Source: Nocardioidaceae bacterium (GTDB lineage: Bacteria; Actinomycetota; Actinomycetes; Propionibacteriales; Nocardioidaceae). From it: a stretch of 6,954 nucleotides of DNA. The notes under the pieces were generated by a model. The model was not told the DNA's origin, did not search any database, and was given only the letters and a program-made list of their open reading frames with translations. How positions within the stretch are numbered: position 1 is the first letter of the stretch; the number at the start of each line of letters is the position of its first letter. The translations under genes were made by a program, and so were the position numbers. The stretch spans positions 1 through 6,954 of the forward strand of contig JAGQUE010000643.1 in NCBI GenBank assembly GCA_020438665.1. Reading direction: 5' to 3'. Shown here in pieces: positions 1 to 5,394 of the stretch.

Positions 1-1031
1 GTGCTCTGGACCGTCGCGACGGCGTCCGAGGCGACCCGGGCCGCCTCCTGGGCCGAGTCGGCGATCTCGCGGATCGACGCGCCCATCTGCTCGGCGCCAG
101 CGGCGACCGTCTCGACGTTCTGGGAGACCTCGCTGGCCACGTTGGCCACGGTGCCGGCCTGGGAGGCCGTCTGCTCGGCCCCGGCCGCCATCTCGTGGGT
201 GGACGCCGACAGCTGCTCGGAGGTGGCGGCGACCGCGTTGGCTGACTGCATCGCCGACGACAGGATGTCGGTCACCGAGTCCATCGATGCGTTGAGCGCC
301 CGCTCGAGGTCGCCGATGTCGCCGGAGGTCGTGGCCGGGCGGCGCCGGGTCAGGTCGCCCTGGGCGAACTCCTGCACCATCGCGACGGCCTCCTTGATCG
401 GGTGGACCAGGCTGCGGGCGATGACCGTCGAGAGCCCCACCAACAGCAGCGTGCCGAGCAGGCCGACGAGGGCGATGAGCCAGGTCAGGGTCGTGATCGA
501 GCCGTCGACGTCGTTCGCGGCCGTGTCGGCCTGCTTCTGGAGGTCGTCGATGGCCGACCCGATCGCGTCGTCGGTGATGTCGTTGGCTGCCTGGACGCGC
601 GCCACGGGGTCCTTGATCGCGGTGGGGTTGTTGATCGCGTCGTCGATCATCGACCCGACGGCCGCGGTGTAGGCGTCGAACGTGGTCGACAGCTCGTCCC
701 AGCGCGCCTTCTCCTTGGCCGACAGGTCATAGGACTGGAGCTGGGCGATGAGGTCGGCCGCCTGGCCGGTGTCGTCGACGAGGTCGGCCTGGGCCACGGA
801 CTTGTCGGCGAGGCTCACGGACTTGAGGCCGTCGAACTTGAGCTCGCTGGCTCGCGTGTCCAGGGCGCGCAGCGTCACGAGCGCCCGCTCGATCTCGGCC
901 TCGTGGGCCGAGGCTGCCTGGACCCGCTTGGCCTGGAGCAGCGAGACGGCGCCCAGGGTCAGGGTCGTCAAGGCGCCGATGACGACGATGACGGCGATGC
1001 GGCGCGCCACCGTCCAGTTGATGCCACCCAT
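1..1031 (-). CDS. Methyl-accepting chemotaxis protein, N-terminal 343 codons (C-terminus beyond window)
   Basis: This is a membrane chemoreceptor that senses a ligand outside the cell and controls CheA/CheW signalling. It reads leftward from an ATG at 1031-1029 and is open to the window edge. In order: a short cytoplasmic N-terminus; TM1 at about residues 10-32; a helical periplasmic-side sensor region (about 33-180) rich in Ala, Asp and Gln, consistent with a four-helix-bundle sensor; TM2 at about 181-205; a HAMP linker from about 206, with the usual Pro at 211 after the membrane; then the start of the coiled-coil signalling domain. That last part shows the typical heptad text, including EQLSASTHEMAAGAEQTA (272-289) and EQMGASIREIA (314-324). 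The conserved CheA/CheW-contacting tip is not in the window, so completeness cannot be judged. The start is supported by GGGAGGA 7 bases upstream. Family assignment is firm; the ligand is unknown. Its presence implies a motile host. Confidence 0.95.
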   Translation of the reverse strand, partial: MGGINWTVARRIAVIVVIGALTTLTLGAVSLLQAKRVQAASAHEAEIERALVTLRALDTRASELKFDGLKSVSLADKSVAQADLVDDTGQAADLIAQLQSYDLSAKEKARWDELSTTFDAYTAAVGSMIDDAINNPTAIKDPVARVQAANDITDDAIGSAIDDLQKQADTAANDVDGSITTLTWLIALVGLLGTLLLVGLSTVIARSLVHPIKEAVAMVQEFAQGDLTRRRPATTSGDIGDLERALNASMDSVTDILSSAMQSANAVAATSEQLSASTHEMAAGAEQTASQAGTVANVASEVSQNVETVAAGAEQMGASIREIADSAQEAARVASDAVATVQS

Positions 1032-1038
1032 GTGCGTT

Positions 1039-1080
1039 TCCTCCCGAGATGAGGGCTTGGTGGCGCGCTCATCGGGAGGA
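1039..1080 (-). promoter_or_regulatory. 5'UTR hairpin enclosing the MCP Shine-Dalgarno
   Basis: On the leftward mRNA, TCCTCCCGATGAG (1080-1068) can pair with CTCATCTCGGGAGGA (1053-1039). This gives 13 Watson-Crick pairs with a 2-base bulge (1047-1048) and a 14-base loop (1054-1067). The right arm is the ribosome binding site GGGAGGA, which lies 7 bases from the ATG. If formed, the stem would hide the site. The pairing is seen directly; a regulatory role (RNA thermometer, protein-controlled or translation-rate control) is inference. Confidence 0.6.
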
Positions 1081-1089
1081 GCGAGGGGA

Positions 1090-1118
1090 ACCTTAGTCGC
1101 TCGCGTGATTCGGCTCAC
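1090..1118 (-). promoter_or_regulatory. Putative promoter of the MCP gene
   Basis: Reading leftward, GTGAGC (1118-1113) and TAAGGT (1095-1090) are separated by 17 bases. The second matches the actinobacterial -10 pattern TANNNT; the first matches TTGACA at only three positions. Transcription would begin near 1083, just before the hairpin at 1080-1039, so the transcript would open with the arm that pairs to the ribosome binding site. The GCCGAATC within the spacer side (1114-1107) recalls a flagellar sigma-28 -10 box, but no TAAA-type -35 lies at the right distance. Confidence 0.35.
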
Positions 1119-1163
1119 AGTGCGGCCGCGCGGCGCACGGTTTGGCGCGGCCCACCGGGAAAA

Positions 1164-1201
1164 AAGAAGCCGCCGGCGTCTCGGGTCACCAGCGGCTTCT
1201 T
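1164..1201 (-). terminator. Intrinsic terminator for leftward transcription
   Basis: A perfect 10-bp inverted repeat, AAGAAGCCGC (1164-1173) with GCGGCTTCTT (1192-1201), encloses an 18-base loop. Read leftward, the stem runs into a stretch of six T residues (1168-1160 side, complement of the A run at 1160-1165), which is the classic rho-independent arrangement. Read rightward the U tract is poor. It lies about 210 bases past the stop of the unknown gene at 1411-1899 and would stop readthrough into the MCP gene, implying that the receptor has its own promoter. Confidence 0.8.
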
Positions 1202-1305
1202 GTGAATCCATCATAGGACGCCCCTGACTGCCGATCACCACCCCGAGGGGCCATTCACAGCAACGCGGCTCCCACTCACAGGGTCATCCCAGGTTCAGGG
1301 CGCCA

Positions 1306-1344
1306 GAGGCGTTCCCGTGTCACTCGGGCACACGGGAGCGCCTC
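1306..1344. terminator. Strong 15-bp hairpin, possible U-tract-less terminator
   Basis: GAGGCGTTCCCGTGT (1306-1320) and ACACGGGAGCGCCTC (1330-1344) pair over 15 positions around a 9-base loop. The only imperfection is T1312 against G1338: a G-U wobble in a rightward RNA, an A-C mismatch in a leftward one. No T run follows on either side. It sits 67 bases past the stop of the leftward unknown gene, so it may be a 3' end or stability element for that mRNA. A DNA-binding dyad is the alternative. Confidence 0.4.
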
Positions 1345-1410
1345 CGTGCCGTTCGGCGTACGCCGCCGCATCGGCACCGACCAGCGTGTCGAGACCGGAC
1401 TCGCGTCGAG

Positions 1411-1899
1411 TCAGCCGACCAGGTTGCGCGCCGCCACCCGGACGAACCGCTCGGCCTCGTCGAGCTCGGCGTCTCGCAGGCGGCCGCCCGGCAGGTCGGC
1501 AGGCGGCAGCACCAGGGTGTGGTCGGCGACCGCCAGGGCATATTGCGCGCGCAGCACGGGGCCGGCGGACCCGTCGGCATAGCCGGCCTGCCGCACCGAC
1601 AGCTCGGTGATCGCGTGGCGGTTGATGATCCAGGACTCCAGCGACTCGGGCGGCTCGCGGTCGGGGGCGGCCCACTCGCCGGCGGACTGGGCGTGGAGAT
1701 AGGCGATGTGACGCTCGGTCAGCCACGCGACCACCCACACCGACCGGTGGCCACTCACCATCGCCCAGGTGTAGCGGTCCACGACGGCCATCGGGTCGCA
1801 CAGCAGGGTCATCGCGCTCACGACGGCGAGCGGCGCCCCGGTGTCGGCGAAGGCACACAGCTCGGTGGCCCGCTGGAACTGCTCTCGACTGGCTTGCAC
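1411..1899 (-). CDS. Hypothetical protein, 162 aa, possible PH-like fold
   Basis: I do not recognise this family. The frame is the best on this stretch: it starts at GTG (1899-1897), ends at TGA (1413-1411), and the product has a natural composition, unlike the Arg/Pro-rich overlapping frames. There is no signal peptide or membrane helix, so a cytoplasmic protein is likely. After a short N-terminal helix come alternating hydrophobic stretches that look like beta strands: VWVVAWLTERHIAYLHA (54-70), SWIINRHAITELSV (89-102) and AQYALAVADHTLVLP (118-132). An amphipathic helix follows (about 144-160). Strands, an 'Ixx(L/V)xV' strand and a capping C-terminal helix resemble bacterial PH-like domains; this is inference from pattern only. 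It diverges from the Usp gene. A weak AGGG lies 7-8 bases before the start, or the mRNA may be leaderless. Confidence 0.7.
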   Translation of the reverse strand: MQASREQFQRATELCAFADTGAPLAVVSAMTLLCDPMAVVDRYTWAMVSGHRSVWVVAWLTERHIAYLHAQSAGEWAAPDREPPESLESWIINRHAITELSVRQAGYADGSAGPVLRAQYALAVADHTLVLPPADLPGGRLRDAELDEAERFVRVAARNLVG

Positions 1900-1911
1900 G
1901 ATCGCACCCTA
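1900..1911 (-). promoter_or_regulatory. Possible -10 element / weak RBS of the unknown gene
   Basis: Leftward, TAGGGT (1911-1906) matches TANNNT and ends 6 bases before the GTG at 1899, the spacing expected of a leaderless actinobacterial transcript. The same bases contain AGGG, which could instead be a weak ribosome binding site. No good -35 hexamer is seen 17-18 bases further upstream. The site sits in a small palindrome, CCCTAGGG (1907-1914). The two readings cannot both hold, and I cannot choose between them. Confidence 0.3.
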
Positions 1912-2050
1912 GGGCCGCGCGCCGACGCCGTGCGGGAGCGACGCCGTACGACGCGGACGTGTTTGCGGCTGTGGGCCGGTCTGGACCGTGACCCGCGCAA
2001 CTGCGCTCCGCGACCCTGGGTGCGACGCTGGTGACAGGAACGCCACAGGC

Positions 2051-2083
2051 GGAGCCGTCTCGGGGCTCCCTTCATCGAAGGGA
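2051..2083 (+). promoter_or_regulatory. Leader hairpins, one enclosing the Usp Shine-Dalgarno
   Basis: TCCCTTC (2067-2073) pairs perfectly with GAAGGGA (2077-2083) around a 3-base loop. The right arm is the ribosome binding site, 5 bases before the ATG at 2089. Just upstream GGAGCC (2051-2056) pairs with GGCTCC (2064-2069). That stem shares bases 2067-2069 with the first, so full forms of the two compete. The layout could allow a switch in which the upstream stem frees the ribosome binding site. The pairing is seen; the switching is inference. Confidence 0.5.
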
Positions 2084-2088
2084 AGGCC

Positions 2089-2991
2089 ATGAACACCACG
2101 CACCACGACTCGACGGTGAGCCAGCAGGCCCAGGAGAACGGCGCGGAGCGGCCGAGGCTCGTGGTGGGTGACGACGGATCGCCGTCGGCCGACCAGGTGT
2201 GGTCGTGGGTCAACAACCACCACTGGACCGGCTGGCGGATCTCGGTGCTCACCGCCCGCCGACCCAGCGAGGCCGCCCCGGTGGGCCTGGAGCGGGCTCA
2301 GCCCCACGTCTGGCAGCCCGAGCACCCGCGCGAGCTGATCAACGGCGACGACGTCCCCGTCGAGCACCTGCTGGCCGAGGAGGACCCGCGGCTGGCCCTC
2401 GACTGCTGCCACGACGCCGGCCTGCTCGCCATCGGGCCCCGCGGCCGCGGCCTCCACAAGCGGCTCCACATCGGCAGCACGGCAGAGTGGCTGGTCAGCA
2501 CCGGCCGCCCGCTGGCGCCCGTGGCGATCATCAGGTCGCCGCGCCAGACCGAGCGGATCCTGCTGTGCGTCGACGGCTCCCCCAACTCCCGCCGGGCGGT
2601 CACCTCGTTGACGGCGCTGCCGTGGGTGGCAGGCTGTCGGGTGCAGGTGCTCGGCGTCGATGAGCGCGGCGACGGGTTCGTGCCGACGGCCGTCGACGAC
2701 ACCGCGTCCCTGCTCGACGAGTCGGGCGTCTCCGACGTCAGCTCGGTCGTGATGGGTGCCCTGCCGGGCACGGTCTTCGACGTCCGGGCTGCGATCCTGA
2801 CCACCATCGACGACATGGCACCCGACCTGGTCGCCCTCGGCGCGCGCGGCACCGGCGGCTTCGCCGGGCTGTTCATCGGCTCGGTCGCCTCGGCGGTCGT
2901 CCACCACGCGCCCTGCTCGGTGCTGGTGGCCCCCAGCCGGACCGCGACCCAGCACGAGGGCCCGCCCGGACTGACCGCGACCGGCCACTGA
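2089..2991 (+). CDS. Tandem-domain universal stress protein (UspA family)
   Basis: A 300-residue cytoplasmic protein with two Usp domains, the usual length for actinobacterial tandem Usp proteins. Domain 1 spans about residues 22-149 and domain 2 about 155-283. Each has a DGS near its first strand (D29-G30-S31; D162-G163-S164). Each also has the complete ATP-binding pattern G-2x-G-9x-G-S: G116, G119, G129-S130 in domain 1 and G251, G254, G264-S265 in domain 2. Both halves are therefore predicted to bind ATP. Each domain ends in the typical beta strand (PVAIIR; CSVLVAP). A vicinal Cys pair (106-107) lies in domain 1. Such proteins help survival under starvation, hypoxia or other stress; the exact role here is unknown. 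The ATG at 2089 is supported by GAAGGGA 5 bases upstream. An AI-2E family gene follows 58 bases later on the same strand. Confidence 0.95.
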   Translation: MNTTHHDSTVSQQAQENGAERPRLVVGDDGSPSADQVWSWVNNHHWTGWRISVLTARRPSEAAPVGLERAQPHVWQPEHPRELINGDDVPVEHLLAEEDPRLALDCCHDAGLLAIGPRGRGLHKRLHIGSTAEWLVSTGRPLAPVAIIRSPRQTERILLCVDGSPNSRRAVTSLTALPWVAGCRVQVLGVDERGDGFVPTAVDDTASLLDESGVSDVSSVVMGALPGTVFDVRAAILTTIDDMAPDLVALGARGTGGFAGLFIGSVASAVVHHAPCSVLVAPSRTATQHEGPPGLTATGH

Positions 2992-3049
2992 GCAGCACCG
3001 GCCGTGGCGCTGGGGTCATGCCCGACCCACGGAGCGGGCACCTCCTGTC
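2992..3049 (+). other. Short spacer between usp and AI-2E genes with two competing hairpins
   Basis: The 58 bases contain GGGTC/GACCC (3013-3017 with 3024-3028, 6-base loop) and TGCCCG/CGGGCA (3019-3024 with 3035-3040, 10-base loop). They overlap and exclude each other. There is no T run, so neither is a clear terminator and readthrough from the Usp gene is likely. The only SD-like text, GGAG (3031-3034), sits in the loop of the second stem, 15 bases before the GTG, which is too far to be a good ribosome binding site. Confidence 0.35.
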
Positions 3050-4129
3050 GTGACCCCTCCCCTTCCTCGCTGGCTGCTGACGACCACACTGGTGTGCCTC
3101 TGTGTGCTCGTCATCGGGTTCACCGCCTATGTCGTCGCCTGGGCCTCGATGCGGGTCGTGACGATCACCGCGGCCCTCGTGGCGGCGCTGCTGCTCACGG
3201 CGCTGCTCGAGCCGGCCACCCGATGGCTGACCAGCCACCGGGTCCCGGCCTGGCTCGCCTCGCTCGGCACGATGATCGCCGCCATCTCCCTGATCGTCGG
3301 CGTCTTCGTGCTCCTGGTGATGCGGGCGGTCAGCCAGCTCGGCGACCTGCGCCAGGCCGCCGTCGACAGCATCCAGAAACTCGACGACCTCGTCCTCAGC
3401 CTGCCCTTCTCGGTGTCGTCGGCCCGGCTCGACGCGGCCGAGAGCGACCTCGTCGACACCCTGCGCGCCGCGCTCCCCAACGCGACGACCGGGGCCAGTG
3501 TCGCCACCCAGGTGGTCAGCGGGCTGGCCCTGACCGTCTTTCTGTGGTTCTTCCTCCTCAAAGACGGCTCCCGCATGTGGCAGTGGGCGCTCGGCTGGGT
3601 CCCCCGCGCTCGGGAGGCCGCGGTCGACCGCGGCGGTCGCGCCTCGTGGGCCGTGGTCACCCGCTATGTGCGCGGCACCGTCGTCATCGCCCTGATCGAC
3701 GCGCTGGGCATCGGCGCCGGGATGCTCGCGCTCGGCAACCCGCTGACGGCCTCGTTGACGTGCGTGGTCTTCCTGGGCGCCTTCGTGCCGATCGTCGGGG
3801 CCTTCGTGAGCGGCGCCCTCGCGGTCGGGGTGACCCTGGTGACGGTGGGTGCCGTCCAGGCGCTCACCCTCCTGGCGGTCGTGCTCGCCGTCCAGCAGAT
3901 CGAGGGCAACCTGCTCCAGCCGTGGGTCATGGGGCAGGCCCTGCAGATGCACCCGGTGGCCATCGTGCTGGCGGTGTCGGTCGGGGCGCTCCTCGGCGGG
4001 GTGCTGGGCGCCGTCGTGGCCGTCCCGCTGGTCGCCGTCGGCTATCGGCTCGCCCGTGACCGCCGGGCTCGGTCGCCGGGGAGCCACGACGCGCAGGGGA
4101 GCCACGACGCGACCGGGGCGACGGAGTGA
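3050..4129 (+). CDS. AI-2E family (PerM/UPF0118) membrane protein
   Basis: A 359-residue polytopic membrane protein of the AI-2E/PerM family, whose members include proposed AI-2 exporters and Na+(Li+)/H+ antiporters; the substrate cannot be read from sequence. Hydrophobic segments lie at about residues 8-30, 34-53, 68-92, 150-170, 208-228, 232-256, 258-281 and 302-334. A soluble region (about 93-148) sits between the third and fourth, as is typical. Family hallmarks are YVRGTVVIALIDALGIG (206-222), FLGAFVPIVGAFVSG (241-255) and QQIEGNLLQPWVMG (282-295), the last followed by the conserved HP (301-302). The start is GTG at 3050; no other in-frame start lies between the Usp stop and this codon, but its ribosome binding site is weak. 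The C-terminus (343-359) is a hydrophilic tail with a repeated GSHDA. The stop overlaps the next gene's GTG by 4 bases. Confidence 0.92.
   Translation: MTPPLPRWLLTTTLVCLCVLVIGFTAYVVAWASMRVVTITAALVAALLLTALLEPATRWLTSHRVPAWLASLGTMIAAISLIVGVFVLLVMRAVSQLGDLRQAAVDSIQKLDDLVLSLPFSVSSARLDAAESDLVDTLRAALPNATTGASVATQVVSGLALTVFLWFFLLKDGSRMWQWALGWVPRAREAAVDRGGRASWAVVTRYVRGTVVIALIDALGIGAGMLALGNPLTASLTCVVFLGAFVPIVGAFVSGALAVGVTLVTVGAVQALTLLAVVLAVQQIEGNLLQPWVMGQALQMHPVAIVLAVSVGALLGGVLGAVVAVPLVAVGYRLARDRRARSPGSHDAQGSHDATGATE
4078..4111 (+). repeat. 16-base direct repeat in the AI-2E gene 3' end
   Basis: The 16-base unit GGGGAGCCACGACGCG occurs at 4078-4093 and 4096-4111, an 18-base period, so it stays in frame and encodes GSHDAQ then GSHDAT in the hydrophilic tail. 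A recent duplication by slippage is the simple explanation. It lies just before the GTGA junction with the next gene, so copy-number change would alter the tail and the context of the downstream start. Confidence 0.85.
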
Positions 4130-5346
4130 AGGCCGACCGGCGGCTGCTGCTGGTCCTGGGCTCCCTCTCCGTGGGAACGGCTCTCGCGGTCACGGTCATC
4201 TCCACCTATCTGCCGGTGCTGGCGGTCGACAGCTCCAACGCCCTGGTGGTCGGCGCACTCGTGGGTGGCGAGGGCCTGTTCGGCATCGTCATGCCGGGCC
4301 TCGTCGGCGCCTACTCCGACCGCGTCAGCCATCGCGTGTCCGACCGGCTGCGGCTGCTCGTCGGCTGCGCGGTCGTGCTCGGCGGGGCGCTCCTCGCGGT
4401 GGCGGCCGTCACCTGGCTCGGCGGGCGCTCGGTCATCGGCTATGCGGTCGCCCTGGTGGCGCTCTATGCCGGCTACTACGCGCTGCTGGCGCCGTACTGG
4501 TCGCTCTATCCCGACCTCGTGCCGCCCGACCAGAGCGGGCGCTCACGCAGCGTCGAGAGCACTTTCCGGGTCATCGGCGTCGGGCTCGCGCTGATCGCCG
4601 GCGGCCTCCTGCTCGACCTGTGGGCGCCGCTGCCGTTCGTGGTCGCCGCGGTCGTGCTCGCGGCCGTCACGCTCGTGCTCGTGCTCGGGCTCCGAGCGCG
4701 GTGGCCGCAGGAGGTGACCGGTGGGTCGGGAGAGGGCACCAGGGCCGCAGTGCTGGGGCTGCTCGCCGACCCCCACATCCGCAACCTCTGCGTGGCCAAC
4801 ACACTGTGGAACTTCGCGCTCTCCTCGCTGCGGGCCTTCGTCGTGCTGTTCTTCACGATCGGGCTCGACCGCTCGACGACGTTCGTCTCCGGAGTGATCT
4901 TTCCCGCGGTGGCGGTCGGGCTCGCGGTCGCGGCGCCGGCGTCGGGCTGGCTGGCCGACAAGGTGGGGCACGTCCCGGTGCTCATGGTGGCCCTCGTGGG
5001 CTATGCGGTCGGCATGGCCATCCCGGGCGTTTCCCAGCAGCCGTGGCTGATCGCCGTCATCCCGGTGGTGGCGGCCGGCGCCGCCACGGTGATGACGCTG
5101 CCCTTCTCGGTCCTGATGCGACTCCTCCCCGAGAGCGACCACGGCACCGCGTCGGGCCTGTTCGGTCTCAGCCGCGGCTTCGGCGGGACCCTCGGCCCGA
5201 TCGTCACCGGCGGCGCGATCCTGGTGTTCGCCGACGTCTTCGCCGACACCCACGGGTACGCCGTCCTGTGGCTGGTCTGCTCGGCGGCGCTGCTGGTCAG
5301 CATCCCGTTCCTGTGGACCCTGCGCGGAGACGAGCGGCTGGGCTGA
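4126..5346 (+). CDS. MFS transporter, substrate unknown
   Basis: A 406-residue inner-membrane carrier with about 12 hydrophobic segments in two halves split by a hydrophilic stretch near 190-215, the major facilitator layout. Motif-A-like loops appear after TM2 (GAYSDRVSHR, 61-70) and after TM8 (GWLADKVGHVP, 274-284). The text PYWSLYPDLVPPDQSGRSRS (123-142) and the matching LPFSVLMRLLPESDHGTASG (325-344) in the second half resemble the P-Y-x-x-L-x-x-D-L-x-P pattern of SLC45/sucrose-carrier and GPH-like MFS proteins. That suggests a sugar or related small solute, but this is inference. It starts at GTG 4126 inside the GTGA overlap with the AI-2E gene stop, implying translational coupling and one transcript. 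No strong separate ribosome binding site is visible. Confidence 0.9.
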   Translation: MKADRRLLLVLGSLSVGTALAVTVISTYLPVLAVDSSNALVVGALVGGEGLFGIVMPGLVGAYSDRVSHRVSDRLRLLVGCAVVLGGALLAVAAVTWLGGRSVIGYAVALVALYAGYYALLAPYWSLYPDLVPPDQSGRSRSVESTFRVIGVGLALIAGGLLLDLWAPLPFVVAAVVLAAVTLVLVLGLRARWPQEVTGGSGEGTRAAVLGLLADPHIRNLCVANTLWNFALSSLRAFVVLFFTIGLDRSTTFVSGVIFPAVAVGLAVAAPASGWLADKVGHVPVLMVALVGYAVGMAIPGVSQQPWLIAVIPVVAAGAATVMTLPFSVLMRLLPESDHGTASGLFGLSRGFGGTLGPIVTGGAILVFADVFADTHGYAVLWLVCSAALLVSIPFLWTLRGDERLG

Positions 5347-5394
5347 TCGGCACGACGACGAGGGGTGGCGGGCCAACGTGGGTACCGGGTCCCC

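Larger units (their letters stand above)
1032..1410. other. Gene-free region between MCP and the upstream unknown gene
   Basis: This 379-base stretch has no convincing coding frame on either strand. It holds, from left to right, the MCP leader hairpin, a candidate promoter, an intrinsic terminator for leftward transcription and a 15-bp hairpin (each listed separately). Between the last two, TGTGAAT (1201-1207) and ATTCACA (1253-1259) form a 7-base inverted repeat. Inside it GCCCC (1220-1224) could pair with GGGGC (1247-1251), and CCCC-GA-GGGG (1241-1250) is a competing small dyad. These weaker pairings may be chance in such GC-rich DNA. Confidence 0.6.
1900..2088. promoter_or_regulatory. Shared divergent intergenic region
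   Basis: These 189 bases separate the leftward unknown gene from the rightward Usp gene, so promoters for both should lie here. I see no convincing -35/-10 pair for the Usp gene and no DosR-type palindrome such as controls mycobacterial usp genes. A short dyad, CGGTC-TG-GACCG (1977-1988), and another, GCGCA-AC-TGCGC (1995-2006), are candidate operator sites but are small for this GC content. GACGCCGT occurs twice at a 16-base period (1924-1931, 1940-1947). Confidence 0.4.

Noticed and set aside
1107..1114. Flagellar sigma-28-like GCCGAATC before the chemoreceptor gene
   Set aside because: Only five of eight positions match in register, and no TAAA-type -35 lies about 15 bases upstream. The nearest AAA run is too far away.
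1..1227. Long rightward frames over the chemoreceptor gene (1-672, 402-1052, 748-1227)
   Set aside because: They lie opposite a clearly recognisable MCP with TM, HAMP and coiled-coil signatures. Their products are Arg/Ser/Ala-rich composition artefacts of GC-rich DNA.
1113..1280. TCACAG occurring three times (near 1115, 1255 and 1275) as a spaced repeat
   Set aside because: The spacing is irregular and the unit is six bases, so it is neither CRISPR-like nor a convincing operator array.
1295..1858. 187-residue leftward frame and the rightward frames at 1317-1610 and 1519-2034
   Set aside because: Their products are Arg/Pro/Gly-rich and low in complexity, and they overlap the 1411-1899 frame, which has natural composition and a sensible start.
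1976..2006. Possible DosR-type box upstream of the Usp gene
   Set aside because: The dyads present (CGGTC-TG-GACCG, GCGCA-AC-TGCGC) do not fit the GGGACT...AGTCCC core of DosR sites.
1909..2988. Leftward 359-residue frame opposite the Usp gene, and the 410-residue one at 2873-4105
   Set aside because: They are shadows of the Usp and AI-2E genes, rich in His, Arg, Asp and Gly with no domain pattern.
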